64,000 nt of DNA from JAEUQQ01 sp963697285 (GCA_963697285.1 CAVONI010000009.1:1-64000), one strand, 5' to 3'. Positions 7,666-17,175 are shown, counted from the first letter of the stretch. A program made the numbers and translations. Notes: generated by a model not told the origin, from the sequence alone.

Positions 7666-9501
7666 CTACCGCTGCAGGCCGTGGCCGAGCGGATACTGGC
7701 CGGGCAGGGTGATGGGCAGGGTGCCGGTAATCGGTGCCTCGCCGGCCAGGGCACGCGCCACGGCACGCTCGGCGCTGTCGTAGAAGTCGTACGTCACCAG
7801 CAGCGTCGGCAAGTCTGACAGGAACGACGCCGTGTACGGATTCCCGAAGCACACGGTCACGAAGGGCGCCTGCCGCTGCACGCTCGCCCGCGACAGGTCG
7901 CGCAGCAGGCGCACCAGGTCGGCGCCCAGATCCATCCGGCCGCTCGCCGATGCCGTGCGCACGAAGGTCCCCACCACGATCGCGTCGTACTTCGCCGCCA
8001 TCGCCCGCACCAGCTCCATCTCGGAACGGGTCGTGCGATCCGACAGCTCGATCGCGGTCACGTTCGGCCACCGCTTCTTCAACTCGGGGATGAGCGTGCG
8101 ACCGGGCGCGCCGGCGCGCCATCCCGCGGGATAGTCGATCGCCGACAGGTACAGCACCGACGCCGTCGCGGGGATTCGCATCGGCACCTGCGCACCCTCG
8201 TCCTTGAGCAGCGTCACCGCCCGCTGGCTCACCTCGTCGACAATGCGCTGCGAGGCCCGGGCGCCGACGGCAACCGTCACGTTGCCAAGATCCACGAGCT
8301 TCTGCTTGTGCAGGTTGAGCGAGGCCTTCGCGCGCAGGATGCGCTGCACCGACGCGTCGACCTGCTCGCGCGGGATCTCGCCCGACTCCACCGCCGCCCT
8401 GATCGCCGCGAACGCGGCGGCATCGTCGGCCGACTGCAGCAGCACGTCGTTGCCGGCCTTGATGGCCTGCACGGCCGCCTGCGCCGGCGACAGCATGTTC
8501 GTGATCGCCTGCATCATGAACGAGTCGGTGTAGACGAGCCCGGTGAACTTCAGCTCGTCGCGCAGCAGGCCGGTCGCAATGCGCCGGCTGAGCGTCGCCG
8601 GCGAGCCCGGCGCGGAATCGAGCGCCGGCAGCCCGATATGCGCGGTCATCACCGCGTCGGCGCCGGCCGCGATGCCCGCCTGGAAGGGCGGCAGCTCCAC
8701 CTGGTCGAGCCGTTCGCGCGGCACGCTGATGAGCGGCAGCCCGAGATGCGAGTCGACCTCGGTGTCGCCATGCCCGGGGAAGTGCTTCAGCGTCGCCATC
8801 ATCCCGCCCGCGCGCAGGCCGCGCACGTACGCCGCGCCCAGCCGCCCCACCCGCGCGGGATCCTCCCCGAACGACCGCGTGTTGATCACCGGGTTGCGCG
8901 CGTTGTTGTTCACGTCCATCACCGGCGCGAAGTTGACGTGCACGCCGATGGCGCGCGACTCGACGGCGGTGATGCGTCCCGACTCGAAGGCGAGTTGCTC
9001 GTCGCCCACCGCACCAAAGGCCATGTTGCTGGGGAATCGCGTCCCGCCCTTGAGGCGGAAGCCGAGCCCGCCCTCGAAGTCGGCCGGGTTGAGCAGCGGG
9101 ATGGTCGACAACGCCTGCAGCCGGTTGTACATCGACGCGGCGTTGAGCGGATTGCCGAGCGTGACCGGCCCGTACGTGGGATTCAGCAGGACGCCGGGCA
9201 CCGGCTCGGTGCCGCCGAAGACGAGCATCCCGCCGACCCGCTGCTCGTTCACGAGCCGGGCAAGCCGCTCGAACTCGTCGCTGTCGGTCGCGATGTAGTT
9301 CGACTCGAACGTGGGCGTGAGCAATTGCCCGACCTTGTCGTCGAGGCTCATCGCCTTGAACGTCCTGGTCACCCATGCCTCGGCCGCCTTGTCGAGCGTC
9401 CAGGGCGACGAGGGCGCTGCGCCGCTGAGCATGTTTCCTGCAATGATCAGCACCGCACCAACAACAACGGCCGGAATTGTGGGCACAGAACGAGTGGGCA
9501 T
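7666..9501 (-). CDS. Glycoside hydrolase family 3 (NagZ-like beta-N-acetylhexosaminidase)
   Basis: A 611-residue exported or membrane-anchored enzyme with an N-terminal hydrophobic segment (AVVVGAVLIIAGNML, residues 11-25). The N-acetylglucosaminidase-type GH3 motif KHFPGHGDTEVDSH is at residues 239-252; its D250/H252 pair is the acid-base dyad of the NagZ group. The nucleophile Asp is D326 in VYTDSFM. A C-terminal GH3_C-like domain follows (residues 400-611), which short NagZ proteins lack, so this is the long two-domain form. The likely role is removal of N-acetylglucosamine from muropeptides or exogenous glycans. It is divergent from the Rieske gene with only 8 bp between the two starts, so their promoters must overlap the coding ends. 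Confidence 0.9.
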   Translation of the reverse strand: MPTRSVPTIPAVVVGAVLIIAGNMLSGAAPSSPWTLDKAAEAWVTRTFKAMSLDDKVGQLLTPTFESNYIATDSDEFERLARLVNEQRVGGMLVFGGTEPVPGVLLNPTYGPVTLGNPLNAASMYNRLQALSTIPLLNPADFEGGLGFRLKGGTRFPSNMAFGAVGDEQLAFESGRITAVESRAIGVHVNFAPVMDVNNNARNPVINTRSFGEDPARVGRLGAAYVRGLRAGGMMATLKHFPGHGDTEVDSHLGLPLISVPRERLDQVELPPFQAGIAAGADAVMTAHIGLPALDSAPGSPATLSRRIATGLLRDELKFTGLVYTDSFMMQAITNMLSPAQAAVQAIKAGNDVLLQSADDAAAFAAIRAAVESGEIPREQVDASVQRILRAKASLNLHKQKLVDLGNVTVAVGARASQRIVDEVSQRAVTLLKDEGAQVPMRIPATASVLYLSAIDYPAGWRAGAPGRTLIPELKKRWPNVTAIELSDRTTRSEMELVRAMAAKYDAIVVGTFVRTASASGRMDLGADLVRLLRDLSRASVQRQAPFVTVCFGNPYTASFLSDLPTLLVTYDFYDSAERAVARALAGEAPITGTLPITLPGQYPLGHGLQR

Positions 9502-9509
9502 CGACGGCG

Positions 9510-9986
9510 ATGGTAAATCCAGATTCCGAAATGGTAAAGCGACGCACCCTCCTCGGCTGGTCGGTCGGGGCCATCCTCTCGGCCATCACCGGCACGATGG
9601 CCACCCTCCTCGGGGGAGCCATCCTCGCGCCGACACGCACGCGCGCGGCCGGACAGGCGATCGATCTCGGCGCTGCCGACAGCCTCACCGACGAACCGCG
9701 TGAGGTGACGCTCCGCGTCGAACGCGAGGACGGTTACCGGCGCGTCGTCGAGCAGCGGACGCTCTACCTCGTGAAGGATGGCGCCGGCGTGCGCGCCCTC
9801 TCGGCGACCTGCACGCACCTCGGGTGCCGGGTCTCGTGGGACAGCGCGGGCAAGCAGTTCCGCTGCCCCTGTCACGGCGGACGGTTCGACGCGCAGGGCA
9901 ACGTCACCTCGGGGCCGCCGCCGCGGGGGCTCGACACGGTGCCGACCCGCATCGAAGGCGACCGCATCGTCGCCGACCTCGCCTGA
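9510..9986 (+). CDS. Rieske [2Fe-2S] protein of a cytochrome bc-type complex
   Basis: A 158-residue protein. The two Rieske boxes are C101-T-H103-L-G-C106 and C119-P-C121-H122-G-G, giving the two Cys and two His ligands. The N-terminus has a twin-arginine-like KRRTLLGW (residues 10-17) and a single hydrophobic segment (AILSAITGTMATLLGGAIL), so it is membrane-anchored with the cluster domain on the outer face. It is followed after 20 nt by the cytochrome b-c fusion, forming a two-gene quinol:cytochrome c oxidoreductase. Two ATGs (9510 and 9531) are possible starts. A start at 9477 would overlap the GH3 gene and is not preferred. Confidence 0.93.
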   Translation: MVNPDSEMVKRRTLLGWSVGAILSAITGTMATLLGGAILAPTRTRAAGQAIDLGAADSLTDEPREVTLRVEREDGYRRVVEQRTLYLVKDGAGVRALSATCTHLGCRVSWDSAGKQFRCPCHGGRFDAQGNVTSGPPPRGLDTVPTRIEGDRIVADLA

Positions 9987-10006
9987 GCCTCGGGAGAACA
10001 GACGAC

Positions 10007-11668
10007 ATGCGACATGACGCTGAACGGGCCGCACAGGGAACGCCTCCCGCGCCGGCCGCACCATCGGCTACGCTGGATCCCTCGCAGCCTGCGGCTCCCT
10101 CGGGTGTCGTGCAGTGGCTCGACCACCGCGCGGGCATCGTCGAGCTCAAGGCGCAGGCGCTCGACGAGCCGTTGCCCGCCGGCACGGGATGGTGGTTCAC
10201 CCTGGGCAGCGTGCTGCTCCTGCTGCTCGGTGTGCAGTTCGCGACCGGCGCGGTGCTGACGGCCTTCTACGTCCCCTCACCCGACCACGCCTGGGACAGC
10301 GTCCGCCACGTGATCGATCGCGTGCAGTTCGGATCGATCATCCGCGACCTCCACGCCTTCGGGGCCAGCTTCGTCATCGTCGTCGCGGGCGCGCACATGG
10401 TGCGCAGCTTCTTCTTCGGGGCCTACAAGGCGCCGCGCGAGCTGACGTGGATCACGGGCGTGCTGCTGCTGCTCGTGATCATGGGATTCGGCCTCACCGG
10501 CTACCTGCTGCCGTGGGACCAGCGTGCCTACTGGGCCACGGTCGTCACGATCAACATCGCGAAGAGCGCGCCCGGGCTGGGCGAGTTCCTGGCGACCGTG
10601 ATGCGCGGCGGCGAGCACCTCGGCGCCGCGACGCTGACCCGCTGGTTCGCCGCGCACGTCATCCTGATGCCGATGGCGCTGATGGGACTCGTCGGCGTCC
10701 ACCTGATGCTCATGCGGCGGCACCGCATCTCGGGGCCGCTCACGCCGCCGAAGGACATGCGCGAGCACCCGTTCTTCCCGGGGCACGCCATCAAGGACGC
10801 CGTCGTGGCGGGCGCGGTGTTCGCCGTCCTGCTGACGCTCGCCGTCGTGCGCGACGCGCCGCTCGAGCCGATTGCCGATCCGTCTGACGCCAGCTACATC
10901 CCGCGCCCCGAGTGGTACTTCCTCTGGCTCTTCCAGTTGCTCAAGTACTTCCCCGGCAAGCTCGAAGTGCTCGGCGCGCACGGCATCCCCGCACTGCTGA
11001 TCGGCACCTTGCTGCTCCTGCCGTTCTTCGACCGTCGTCCCGAGCGGCGCTGGTGGAAGCGGCCGGTGGCGACCGCGATGGCGTGCGCCATCCTGGCGGG
11101 GATCGGGAGCCTCACCGTGCTGGCATGGCGCGACAGGCCGACGATGACCGAGGACGCGCGGATGTGGACCTACGAGGCGCACGGCGGCGCGTGGCTCGTG
11201 CAGCAGGGCACGTGCACGACATGCCACCAGAACGGTGGATCGGCCGAGCCGTTCGCGACGATGCGTCCGCGGCGCGATGGGTTGTGGATCGTGGCGCACG
11301 CGGGCGATCCGGGAGCGATCGCGCCACGGCCTGGCCCCAACGTCGATCCGCAGCCTGGGCGCGCGGCTGCCGCGTGGGCGCGCGCCGTGCGGTCGCACGT
11401 GGCGCAGCCGGCCGTCGAGGCGGCGCAGGCTGACGCCATCGGCATCATCGGCGCGCGCTGCCTGGGGTGTCACACGATGGATGGCCAGGGTCACGGCAAG
11501 GCGCCGGTGTTGTCGCGCGCCGGCCGCGAGCACGACGCCACGTGGCTGGCGGGCTGGATCGCGAACCCGACCGCCTACGAGTACGACACCGACATGCCGG
11601 GGTTCGCGAACGTGCTGTCTGAGGATGACATCCACCGCGTGGCGACGTATCTGGCCACCCGCAGGTAG
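10007..11668 (+). CDS. Cytochrome b fused to a di-haem cytochrome c
   Basis: A 553-residue fusion. Residues 60-380 are a cytochrome b with two His pairs, H116/H130 and H217/H232; the 14- and 15-residue spacings resemble the b6 type. The quinol-site motif PEWY is at residues 301-304. Residues 390-553 are a cytochrome c region with two haem-binding motifs, C403-T-T-C406-H407 and C485-L-G-C488-H489. Together with the upstream Rieske protein it makes a compact quinol-oxidising complex with no separate cytochrome c1 gene, as in some Gram-positive and acidobacterial complexes. The ATG at 10007 is preferred because the longer frame runs back through the Rieske gene. The stop codon TAG is the first three bases of a GC-rich repeat. 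Confidence 0.92.
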   Translation: MRHDAERAAQGTPPAPAAPSATLDPSQPAAPSGVVQWLDHRAGIVELKAQALDEPLPAGTGWWFTLGSVLLLLLGVQFATGAVLTAFYVPSPDHAWDSVRHVIDRVQFGSIIRDLHAFGASFVIVVAGAHMVRSFFFGAYKAPRELTWITGVLLLLVIMGFGLTGYLLPWDQRAYWATVVTINIAKSAPGLGEFLATVMRGGEHLGAATLTRWFAAHVILMPMALMGLVGVHLMLMRRHRISGPLTPPKDMREHPFFPGHAIKDAVVAGAVFAVLLTLAVVRDAPLEPIADPSDASYIPRPEWYFLWLFQLLKYFPGKLEVLGAHGIPALLIGTLLLLPFFDRRPERRWWKRPVATAMACAILAGIGSLTVLAWRDRPTMTEDARMWTYEAHGGAWLVQQGTCTTCHQNGGSAEPFATMRPRRDGLWIVAHAGDPGAIAPRPGPNVDPQPGRAAAAWARAVRSHVAQPAVEAAQADAIGIIGARCLGCHTMDGQGHGKAPVLSRAGREHDATWLAGWIANPTAYEYDTDMPGFANVLSEDDIHRVATYLATRR

Positions 11669-11690
11669 GGGCCGCGCCCCTGCGCGGCCC
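11666..11690. repeat. GC-rich palindromic repeat, copy 3, overlapping a stop codon
   Basis: TAGGGGCCGCGCCCCTGCGC then GGCCC. Its first three bases are the stop codon of the cytochrome b-c gene. Confidence 0.8.
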
Positions 11691-11708
11691 GCGGTTCCCG
11701 CCGTCAAA

Positions 11709-11734
11709 GGGCCACGCGGGGGCGCGGCCCCTAC
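11709..11734. repeat. GC-rich palindromic repeat, copy 4, overlapping a stop codon
   Basis: On the minus strand the copy begins GTAGGGGCCGCGCCCCCGCG, and its TAG (11733-11731) is the stop codon of the hybrid histidine kinase gene. It faces copy 3, so the convergent gene pair is separated by two copies. Confidence 0.8.
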
Positions 11735-14478
11735 GGGGCTTCGGGCAGGCCGATGGCGCGGGTCACGCAGTCGATCAGCGTGTGCGGCGCGAACGGTTTT
11801 TGCAGGAAGCCTGCCAGGGTGCCGTCCCCGAACTCGCGGAGGGCGTCCTGCTCCGAGTAGCCGCTGGTCAGGACCACGCGCAGCGACGGCCGCAGCTTGC
11901 GGAGTTCGGCGAGTGTCGCGCGGCCGTCCATGTCGGGCATGGTCAGGTCGAGGATGACCAGTCCGATGTCGTCCGTGCGTTCGCCGACGCGCGCCAGCGC
12001 CTCGCGCCCGGTCGCCGCGGTGAGCACGTCGAATCCGGCACGCATGAGGGCCTGTGAGGCCACGTAGAGCACGCCGGGCTCGTCGTCCACGAAGAGCACG
12101 CGGCGGCGCGCCGCGTCAGGCACCGGTTCGAGCGGGGTCAGCATCTCGTCGTCTTCTTTCGCGGTGGCAGGGAGGAACACCCTGACGAGGGTGCCCCGCC
12201 CCGGTGCTGAATCGATTCGGATGTGTCCGTGGTGCCCGCGCACGATGCCGAGCACCGCTGACAGGCCCAGGCCGCGCCCGACGAACTTCGTGCTGAAGAA
12301 CGGGTCGAAGATGCGGCCTCGGATCCGGTCGTCGATGCCCGAGCCCGTGTCGGCGACCGTCAGCACCACGTAGTCGCCCGGTGGCACTTCCTCTTCATCG
12401 ACCGACACCGCCGGTAGCGACAGCGCCAGCGTCTGCGCGCGCACGCCGACGCGGACGACGCCGGCGGCGTCGACGAGCGACTCGGCGGCGTTGGTGACCA
12501 GGTTGATCAGCATCTGGCGCAACTGACCCACATCGCCCTCGACGGGCGGGAGGTCGGCCTCGAGTTCGGTCACGAGCGCCCGCTTCCGCAGGGCCGCCGT
12601 CAACATGGGCACGGTCTGCGACACCACGCCCGCGAGGTCGAGCGTCTCGATGACGAACTTGCCGCGGCCCGAGAAGGCCAGCATCTGTCGTGTGACCGAC
12701 GTGGCCCGCCTGGCGGAATCCTGGGCGAGATCGATCAACTCGATGACGGGATGGTTCGCGTCGCCCATGTCTTCGCGCGCGAGGTCGAGGTACCCGAGGA
12801 TGCCCGTGAGCAGGTTGTTGAAGTCGTGGGCGAGACCGCCCGCCAGCGCCCCCAGGCTCTCCTGCTTCTGGGCCTGCATGAGCCGCGCTTCAATCTGCTT
12901 CCGCTCGGTCATGTCGACGCCGATCGCCACCGCGGCCGTGATCTCGCTCGTCCGCGAGCGCAGCGGCGTGGCGTAGAGCAGGATCTCGACGAGCGAACCG
13001 TCGGGACGCATGCGCTGCACGTGCTCGCCCTCGAGCGTGCGCGCCTCGAAGAGCCGCGCCAGCGCGTTCGGCGGCGCACTTTCGCCGGGCGCCGGCGCAC
13101 ACACGGGGCACGGCAGGCCGGCGACCTCCTCGTGCCGGAGTCCGAACAGGCGCTCGGCTGCGGGGTTCCAGACGTCGCCGACCGAGACGTCCTGCCGGAG
13201 TGTCCAGATCGCGATGGGCGCATGCGCCACGACCGCGCGCAGCAGCCGTTCACTGCGGGCGAGGGCATCTTCGGCCTGCAGGCTCGCGAGCGCCGTGCTC
13301 ATCTGCGCCGCGATGGCCTCGAGTTGCCGGCGGCGTCCTTCTGCGACGTCTCCCTGGCGCGTCGATCCGAGCATCAGGAGCCCGATGACCTCGTCCTGAT
13401 GATGGAGCGGCAACATCGCGATCCGCCTGACGCCTTCGGCGATGGCGACGGGGTTGAGGTCGAGCAGCAGGGATCGATAGTCGGAGAACACCGGCTCGCC
13501 GCGTTCGACGATGCGCATGCGGTCGCTGCCGGGGCGGATGAACGTCAGCGTCTCGCGCAGGGCGTCGCTCACGTTGCGCGTCTCGGCGAGCCGCAGCGAG
13601 CCGTCTGGCTCGCGGAGGTAGATGCCGCCGTTGTCGTAGTGCGAGACTTCGAGTGCTGCCTCGAGGCACGCGGGCAGCACCTCGTCGATCGTGGCGGCGT
13701 GGGCGAATCTGACCGCCAGGTCGCGCGCGATGCCCGAGTCCTGCTCGGCCTGCCGCAACTCCGAGATGTCGGTGCACGATCCGACGAAGCCGCCGAAGGC
13801 GCCGTCGGCGCGATGCCACGGCACCGACTGGTCGAGGATCCACCGCCACTCGCCGTCGTGGCGCCTGACGCGGACGATCTGGTCGTTCGCCTGGTGGGTC
13901 TTGATGGCGTCAGCCCACGGTGGGTCGACGGCCGTCCGGTCATCGGGGTGGACGAAGTTCTTCCAGCCGTCGCCGCGCAGGGCCTCGAAGGGTGCGCCAA
14001 CGAACGCGAGGTAGGCGCTGTTGGCGAACGTGCACTGCCCGCGCTCGTCGCACATCCAGAGCAGGACCGGCGCCGTGTCGGCCACGGCGCGCAGCACCTG
14101 CGGCTGCACGTCGGTCTCGTGGGTGACACGCGCGGCCCGGGTGGCGGCCAGGTGCAGGCGGGTGGACATCCGGTCGTCGCTATCGGCGGGATCGATCACG
14201 GCATCCACGAGACCGTCGCGCGCCAGTGCCTGCGCGGCCGGATCGAGGTCGGCCACCAGGACCACCGCTCCGCCACCCGGCGCGGAGGCGGCGCGCAGGC
14301 CGACGCAGAGATCTCGCCGCGCCGCCGCATCGAGGTCGTCGCCGAGGGCCACGAGGGTGCAGGGACGCGCGACCGAGGCGCGCGTGGGCGGCACCACGTC
14401 GTGCGAAGTAGCTGGCCCGAGGGCGGCGACCAGCCGCTGCTGGAGCGTGGGCGAGAATCCGGTGAGGATGACGTGCAT
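11731..14478 (-). CDS. Hybrid sensor histidine kinase (PAS-GAF-PAS-HisKA-HATPase-REC)
   Basis: A 915-residue cytoplasmic protein with no transmembrane segment. Residues 1-110 look like a degenerate receiver. PAS 1 is about 125-240 (WKNFVHPDD, GSCTDISE), GAF about 250-395, PAS 2 about 405-525 (ending GVDMTERKQIEARL), and HisKA about 535-600 with the H-box GGLAHDFNNLLTGIL. HATPase_c covers about 645-770 (NLVTNAAES, DTGSGID, GLGLSAVLGIVRGH), and the C-terminal receiver about 790-905 with phospho-acceptor Asp in VILDLTMPDMDG and the KPF lysine. The architecture fits an internal phosphorelay or a kinase controlled by its own receiver. No output regulator is adjacent, so its target is unknown. The ATG at 14478 is the only sensible start. 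Confidence 0.92.
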   Translation of the reverse strand: MHVILTGFSPTLQQRLVAALGPATSHDVVPPTRASVARPCTLVALGDDLDAAARRDLCVGLRAASAPGGGAVVLVADLDPAAQALARDGLVDAVIDPADSDDRMSTRLHLAATRAARVTHETDVQPQVLRAVADTAPVLLWMCDERGQCTFANSAYLAFVGAPFEALRGDGWKNFVHPDDRTAVDPPWADAIKTHQANDQIVRVRRHDGEWRWILDQSVPWHRADGAFGGFVGSCTDISELRQAEQDSGIARDLAVRFAHAATIDEVLPACLEAALEVSHYDNGGIYLREPDGSLRLAETRNVSDALRETLTFIRPGSDRMRIVERGEPVFSDYRSLLLDLNPVAIAEGVRRIAMLPLHHQDEVIGLLMLGSTRQGDVAEGRRRQLEAIAAQMSTALASLQAEDALARSERLLRAVVAHAPIAIWTLRQDVSVGDVWNPAAERLFGLRHEEVAGLPCPVCAPAPGESAPPNALARLFEARTLEGEHVQRMRPDGSLVEILLYATPLRSRTSEITAAVAIGVDMTERKQIEARLMQAQKQESLGALAGGLAHDFNNLLTGILGYLDLAREDMGDANHPVIELIDLAQDSARRATSVTRQMLAFSGRGKFVIETLDLAGVVSQTVPMLTAALRKRALVTELEADLPPVEGDVGQLRQMLINLVTNAAESLVDAAGVVRVGVRAQTLALSLPAVSVDEEEVPPGDYVVLTVADTGSGIDDRIRGRIFDPFFSTKFVGRGLGLSAVLGIVRGHHGHIRIDSAPGRGTLVRVFLPATAKEDDEMLTPLEPVPDAARRRVLFVDDEPGVLYVASQALMRAGFDVLTAATGREALARVGERTDDIGLVILDLTMPDMDGRATLAELRKLRPSLRVVLTSGYSEQDALREFGDGTLAGFLQKPFAPHTLIDCVTRAIGLPEAP

Positions 14479-14524
14479 CGGTGAGGCGGGCTCCCGTGGG
14501 GGCCGGGAGCGCCTGGGGCGCGCA

Positions 14525-14530
14525 TATAAT
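14525..14530 (+). promoter_or_regulatory. -10 box of moaB, implying a leaderless mRNA
   Basis: A perfect TATAAT lies 7 bp before the moaB ATG. Transcription normally begins about 7 nt downstream of the -10 element, which puts the start at or next to the ATG. No Shine-Dalgarno precedes the ATG and the -35 region is weak. Confidence 0.55.
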
Positions 14531-14537
14531 CGCCCAC

Positions 14538-15041
14538 ATGAGCGCGAAAGACCACAGGGCCGATGCGCCGGGGTCGGTGGCGTGCGCCGTGGTGACCATC
14601 AGCGACACGCGGACCGAGGACACCGACGCCAGCGGCGACGCGATCGCGCGCCGGCTCGAGGCCGCGGGGCACCGGGTGGTGATCCGGCACCTCGTGAAGG
14701 ACGATCCCGAGGCCATCCGCCTGCTGATCGAGTCGCACATCGACTCGCCGGGCGTCGACGCGGTCATCACGACCGGCGGCACGGGGATCACCGCGCGCGA
14801 CGGCACGTTCGAGGTCATCAGCGCGCTGGTCGAGCGTCCGCTGACGGGATTCGGCGAGTTGTTCCGGATGCTGAGCTACGAGCAGGTGGGTGCGGCCGCG
14901 ATGCTGAGCCGCGCGTGCGCCGGCATCGCCGGCCGCCTCGTGATCTTCGCCCTGCCCGGATCCGAAGCCGCGGTCACGCTGGCCATGGACCGCCTGATCG
15001 CCCCCGAACTCGCCCACGTCGTCCGCGAGCTCCGCCGGTAG
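14538..15041 (+). CDS. moaB: Molybdopterin adenylyltransferase-type protein MoaB
   Basis: A 167-residue MogA/MoaB-family protein. The MPT-binding signature TTGGTGITARDGTFEVI is present, and the SYEQVGAAAMLSRACAGI segment with the following GRLVIFALPGS completes the family fold. In many bacteria MoaB adenylylates molybdopterin before MoeA inserts molybdate, and moeA lies 237 bp downstream on the same strand. A TATAAT box 7 bp before the ATG suggests a leaderless message. The hybrid kinase is divergent. The space between moaB and moeA is filled by two REP-like elements. Confidence 0.92.
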   Translation: MSAKDHRADAPGSVACAVVTISDTRTEDTDASGDAIARRLEAAGHRVVIRHLVKDDPEAIRLLIESHIDSPGVDAVITTGGTGITARDGTFEVISALVERPLTGFGELFRMLSYEQVGAAAMLSRACAGIAGRLVIFALPGSEAAVTLAMDRLIAPELAHVVRELRR

Positions 15042-15090
15042 CGCCCCCCCGAAGGCGTCGCCCAAGCGCCGAAGGGGTCGAAGAGCCGAA

Positions 15091-15141
15091 GGGGTCGTAT
15101 CTTGAAATGCAGCATTTTGCTGCAAGGCAAGATGTGACCCC
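15091..15141 (-). repeat. REP-like element, 51-bp variant, copy A3
   Basis: Left end GGGGTCGTATCTTGAAATGC, right end GATGTGACCCC. The centre AGCATTTTGCT is itself palindromic, so this copy looks like two fused half-elements. It pairs with the copy at 15220-15262. Confidence 0.75.
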
Positions 15142-15219
15142 TTCGAGGCGTTCAGCGGTCAACGAACGGGGGGGCGCTGGCCGCCATCTGCGATTTGTGG
15201 GCTGTTTTGTGCTCAAGAC

Positions 15220-15262
15220 GGGGTCAGGTCTTGAAAAATGCTGCAATGAAAGACGTGACCCC
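15220..15262 (-). repeat. REP-like 43-bp element, copy A4, next to the moeA ribosome site
   Basis: GGGGTCAGGTCTTGAAAAAT at the left end, GACGTGACCCC at the right end. It ends only 3 bp before the GGAAGAGG that precedes the moeA ATG. The frame through it is open and continuous with moeA (reading LEKCCNERRDPF). Confidence 0.85.
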
Positions 15263-15277
15263 TTCGGAAGAGGTGCC

Positions 15278-16483
15278 ATGCGGCCGTTTGGGATGACGAT
15301 TGGGATTGGCGAGGCGCGGCGGCGGATGCACGACGCCATCGTCGCCGTCAGCCGCACGGAGCGGATCGCACTCGACACGGCCGCGGGACGGGTGCTCGCC
15401 GCCGCGGTCACCTCCGCCGCAGACGTGCCCCCGTTCGATCGAGCCCTCATGGACGGCTTCGCCGTCCGAGCCTCGGACGCCAGCGACGCCACCCATGCTG
15501 CTCCAGCCCAACTCGTCTGGCGCGGGGTGCTCTACACCGGCGCGGCGCCCTCCACCGAGGTCGCGCCGGGCACCTGCATCGAGATCTCCACCGGGGCCGT
15601 CATCCCCGACGGCGCCGACGCGGTCGTGATGGTCGAGCACACGTCGCGCGCCGGCGACAGCGTCCTCGTGCACCATCCGATCGCGTCGGGCCAGAACATC
15701 GGACGACGAGGGGGCGACCTGACTACGGGCGACGTGGTGTGCGACGCCGGGATGGTCCTCACACCCGCTCGCGTCGGCGCCCTCGCCGCGTGCGGCGTCA
15801 CCGCCGTCGACGTCCGTGCTCGCCCGCTGGTGGCCATCGCCTCCACGGGCAACGAGGTGATCGCTCCGGGCACCACGCTCCGGCCCGGACAGATTCACGA
15901 CATCAACCGCTTCACCTTGCCGCCCATCGTTGCGGCCCACGGCGGCGTCGCGCGCGTCCACGACACGGTGCGCGACGATCTCGCCGCCCTCCACGCCTTC
16001 TTCGACGCGGCCGGGGACGCCGACATCGTCGTCGTGTCAGGCGGCAGTTCGGTCGGCGAGCGCGACCTGCTGGTCGACGTCCTCAGGGCGCGGGGCGAGG
16101 TCGTCTTCCACGGCATCGCGGTCAAGCCCGGCAAGCCGACCCTGCTCGCGCGCGTGGGAGCAGCGCTGGTGCTCGGGCTGCCGGGCAACCCGACCTCGTG
16201 CCTGTCGAACGCCTACATCCTGCTGATCCCGATGCTGCGCGCGATGGCGGGCCTGCCGGCCTGGCAGCCCCAGACGATGCCGGCCACGCTGTCGCGGGAC
16301 GTGGCGAACACGTCTGCCAGGCACACGTTCCTCAGCGTGCGCATCGAGGGGCATGCGGCCGTACCAGCATTCAAGGGATCGGGCGAGATCACGAGCCTCT
16401 CGCGGGCGGATGGGTACATCGAGATCCCTGCCGACGTGACGCGGCTCGACGCGGGATCCCAGGTCGAAGTGACGCTGTTCTGA
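15278..16483 (+). CDS. moeA: Molybdopterin molybdenumtransferase MoeA
   Basis: A 401-residue protein with the usual MoeA domain order. Family motifs seen are PPFDRALMDGFAVR (residues 48-61), a TGAVIPDGADAVVMVEH segment, STGNEVIAPG, VSGGSSVGERDLL and VKPGKPTLLARV/GLPGNPTSC. MoeA inserts molybdate into adenylated molybdopterin. The start at 15278 has GGAAGAGG about 5 nt upstream; a second ATG at 15293 is less well placed. A REP-like element lies immediately upstream, so the 5' region of the transcript is shaped by it. A strong hairpin follows the stop. Confidence 0.95.
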   Translation: MRPFGMTIGIGEARRRMHDAIVAVSRTERIALDTAAGRVLAAAVTSAADVPPFDRALMDGFAVRASDASDATHAAPAQLVWRGVLYTGAAPSTEVAPGTCIEISTGAVIPDGADAVVMVEHTSRAGDSVLVHHPIASGQNIGRRGGDLTTGDVVCDAGMVLTPARVGALAACGVTAVDVRARPLVAIASTGNEVIAPGTTLRPGQIHDINRFTLPPIVAAHGGVARVHDTVRDDLAALHAFFDAAGDADIVVVSGGSSVGERDLLVDVLRARGEVVFHGIAVKPGKPTLLARVGAALVLGLPGNPTSCLSNAYILLIPMLRAMAGLPAWQPQTMPATLSRDVANTSARHTFLSVRIEGHAAVPAFKGSGEITSLSRADGYIEIPADVTRLDAGSQVEVTLF

Positions 16484-16494
16484 CAAAACGCAAA

Positions 16495-16517
16495 GGGGCC
16501 GGTCATCGACCGGCCCC
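16495..16517. terminator. Strong bidirectional hairpin between moeA and the SOD gene
   Basis: GGGGCCGGTC at 16495-16504 and GACCGGCCCC at 16508-16517 form a perfect 10-bp stem with loop ATC, 11 nt after the moeA stop. There is a short A-rich stretch before it and no T-tract after it. Its position between converging genes suggests termination on both strands. Confidence 0.7.
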
Positions 16518-16553
16518 CAGACAACGTGATCCCATTACCGGCACCAGATACCC

Positions 16554-16575
16554 GGGCCGCGCGGGGGCGCGGCCC

Positions 16576-16579
<4 letters not shown>
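16554..16579. repeat. GC-rich palindromic repeat, copy 5, overlapping a stop codon
   Basis: On the minus strand it reads GTAGGGGCCGCGCCCCCGCG then CGGCCC. The TAG at 16578-16576 is the stop codon of the SOD gene. Confidence 0.8.

Positions 16580-17175
<596 letters not shown>

Noticed and set aside
12751..14484. A 577-residue plus-strand frame across the histidine kinase
   Set aside because: Antisense shadow of the kinase, with Arg/His-rich low-information sequence.
14021..16483. An 820-residue plus-strand frame appearing to fuse material upstream of moaB with MoeA
   Set aside because: Only the part from 15278 is MoeA. The upstream part is antisense of the kinase and out of frame with moaB, and it runs through repeats.
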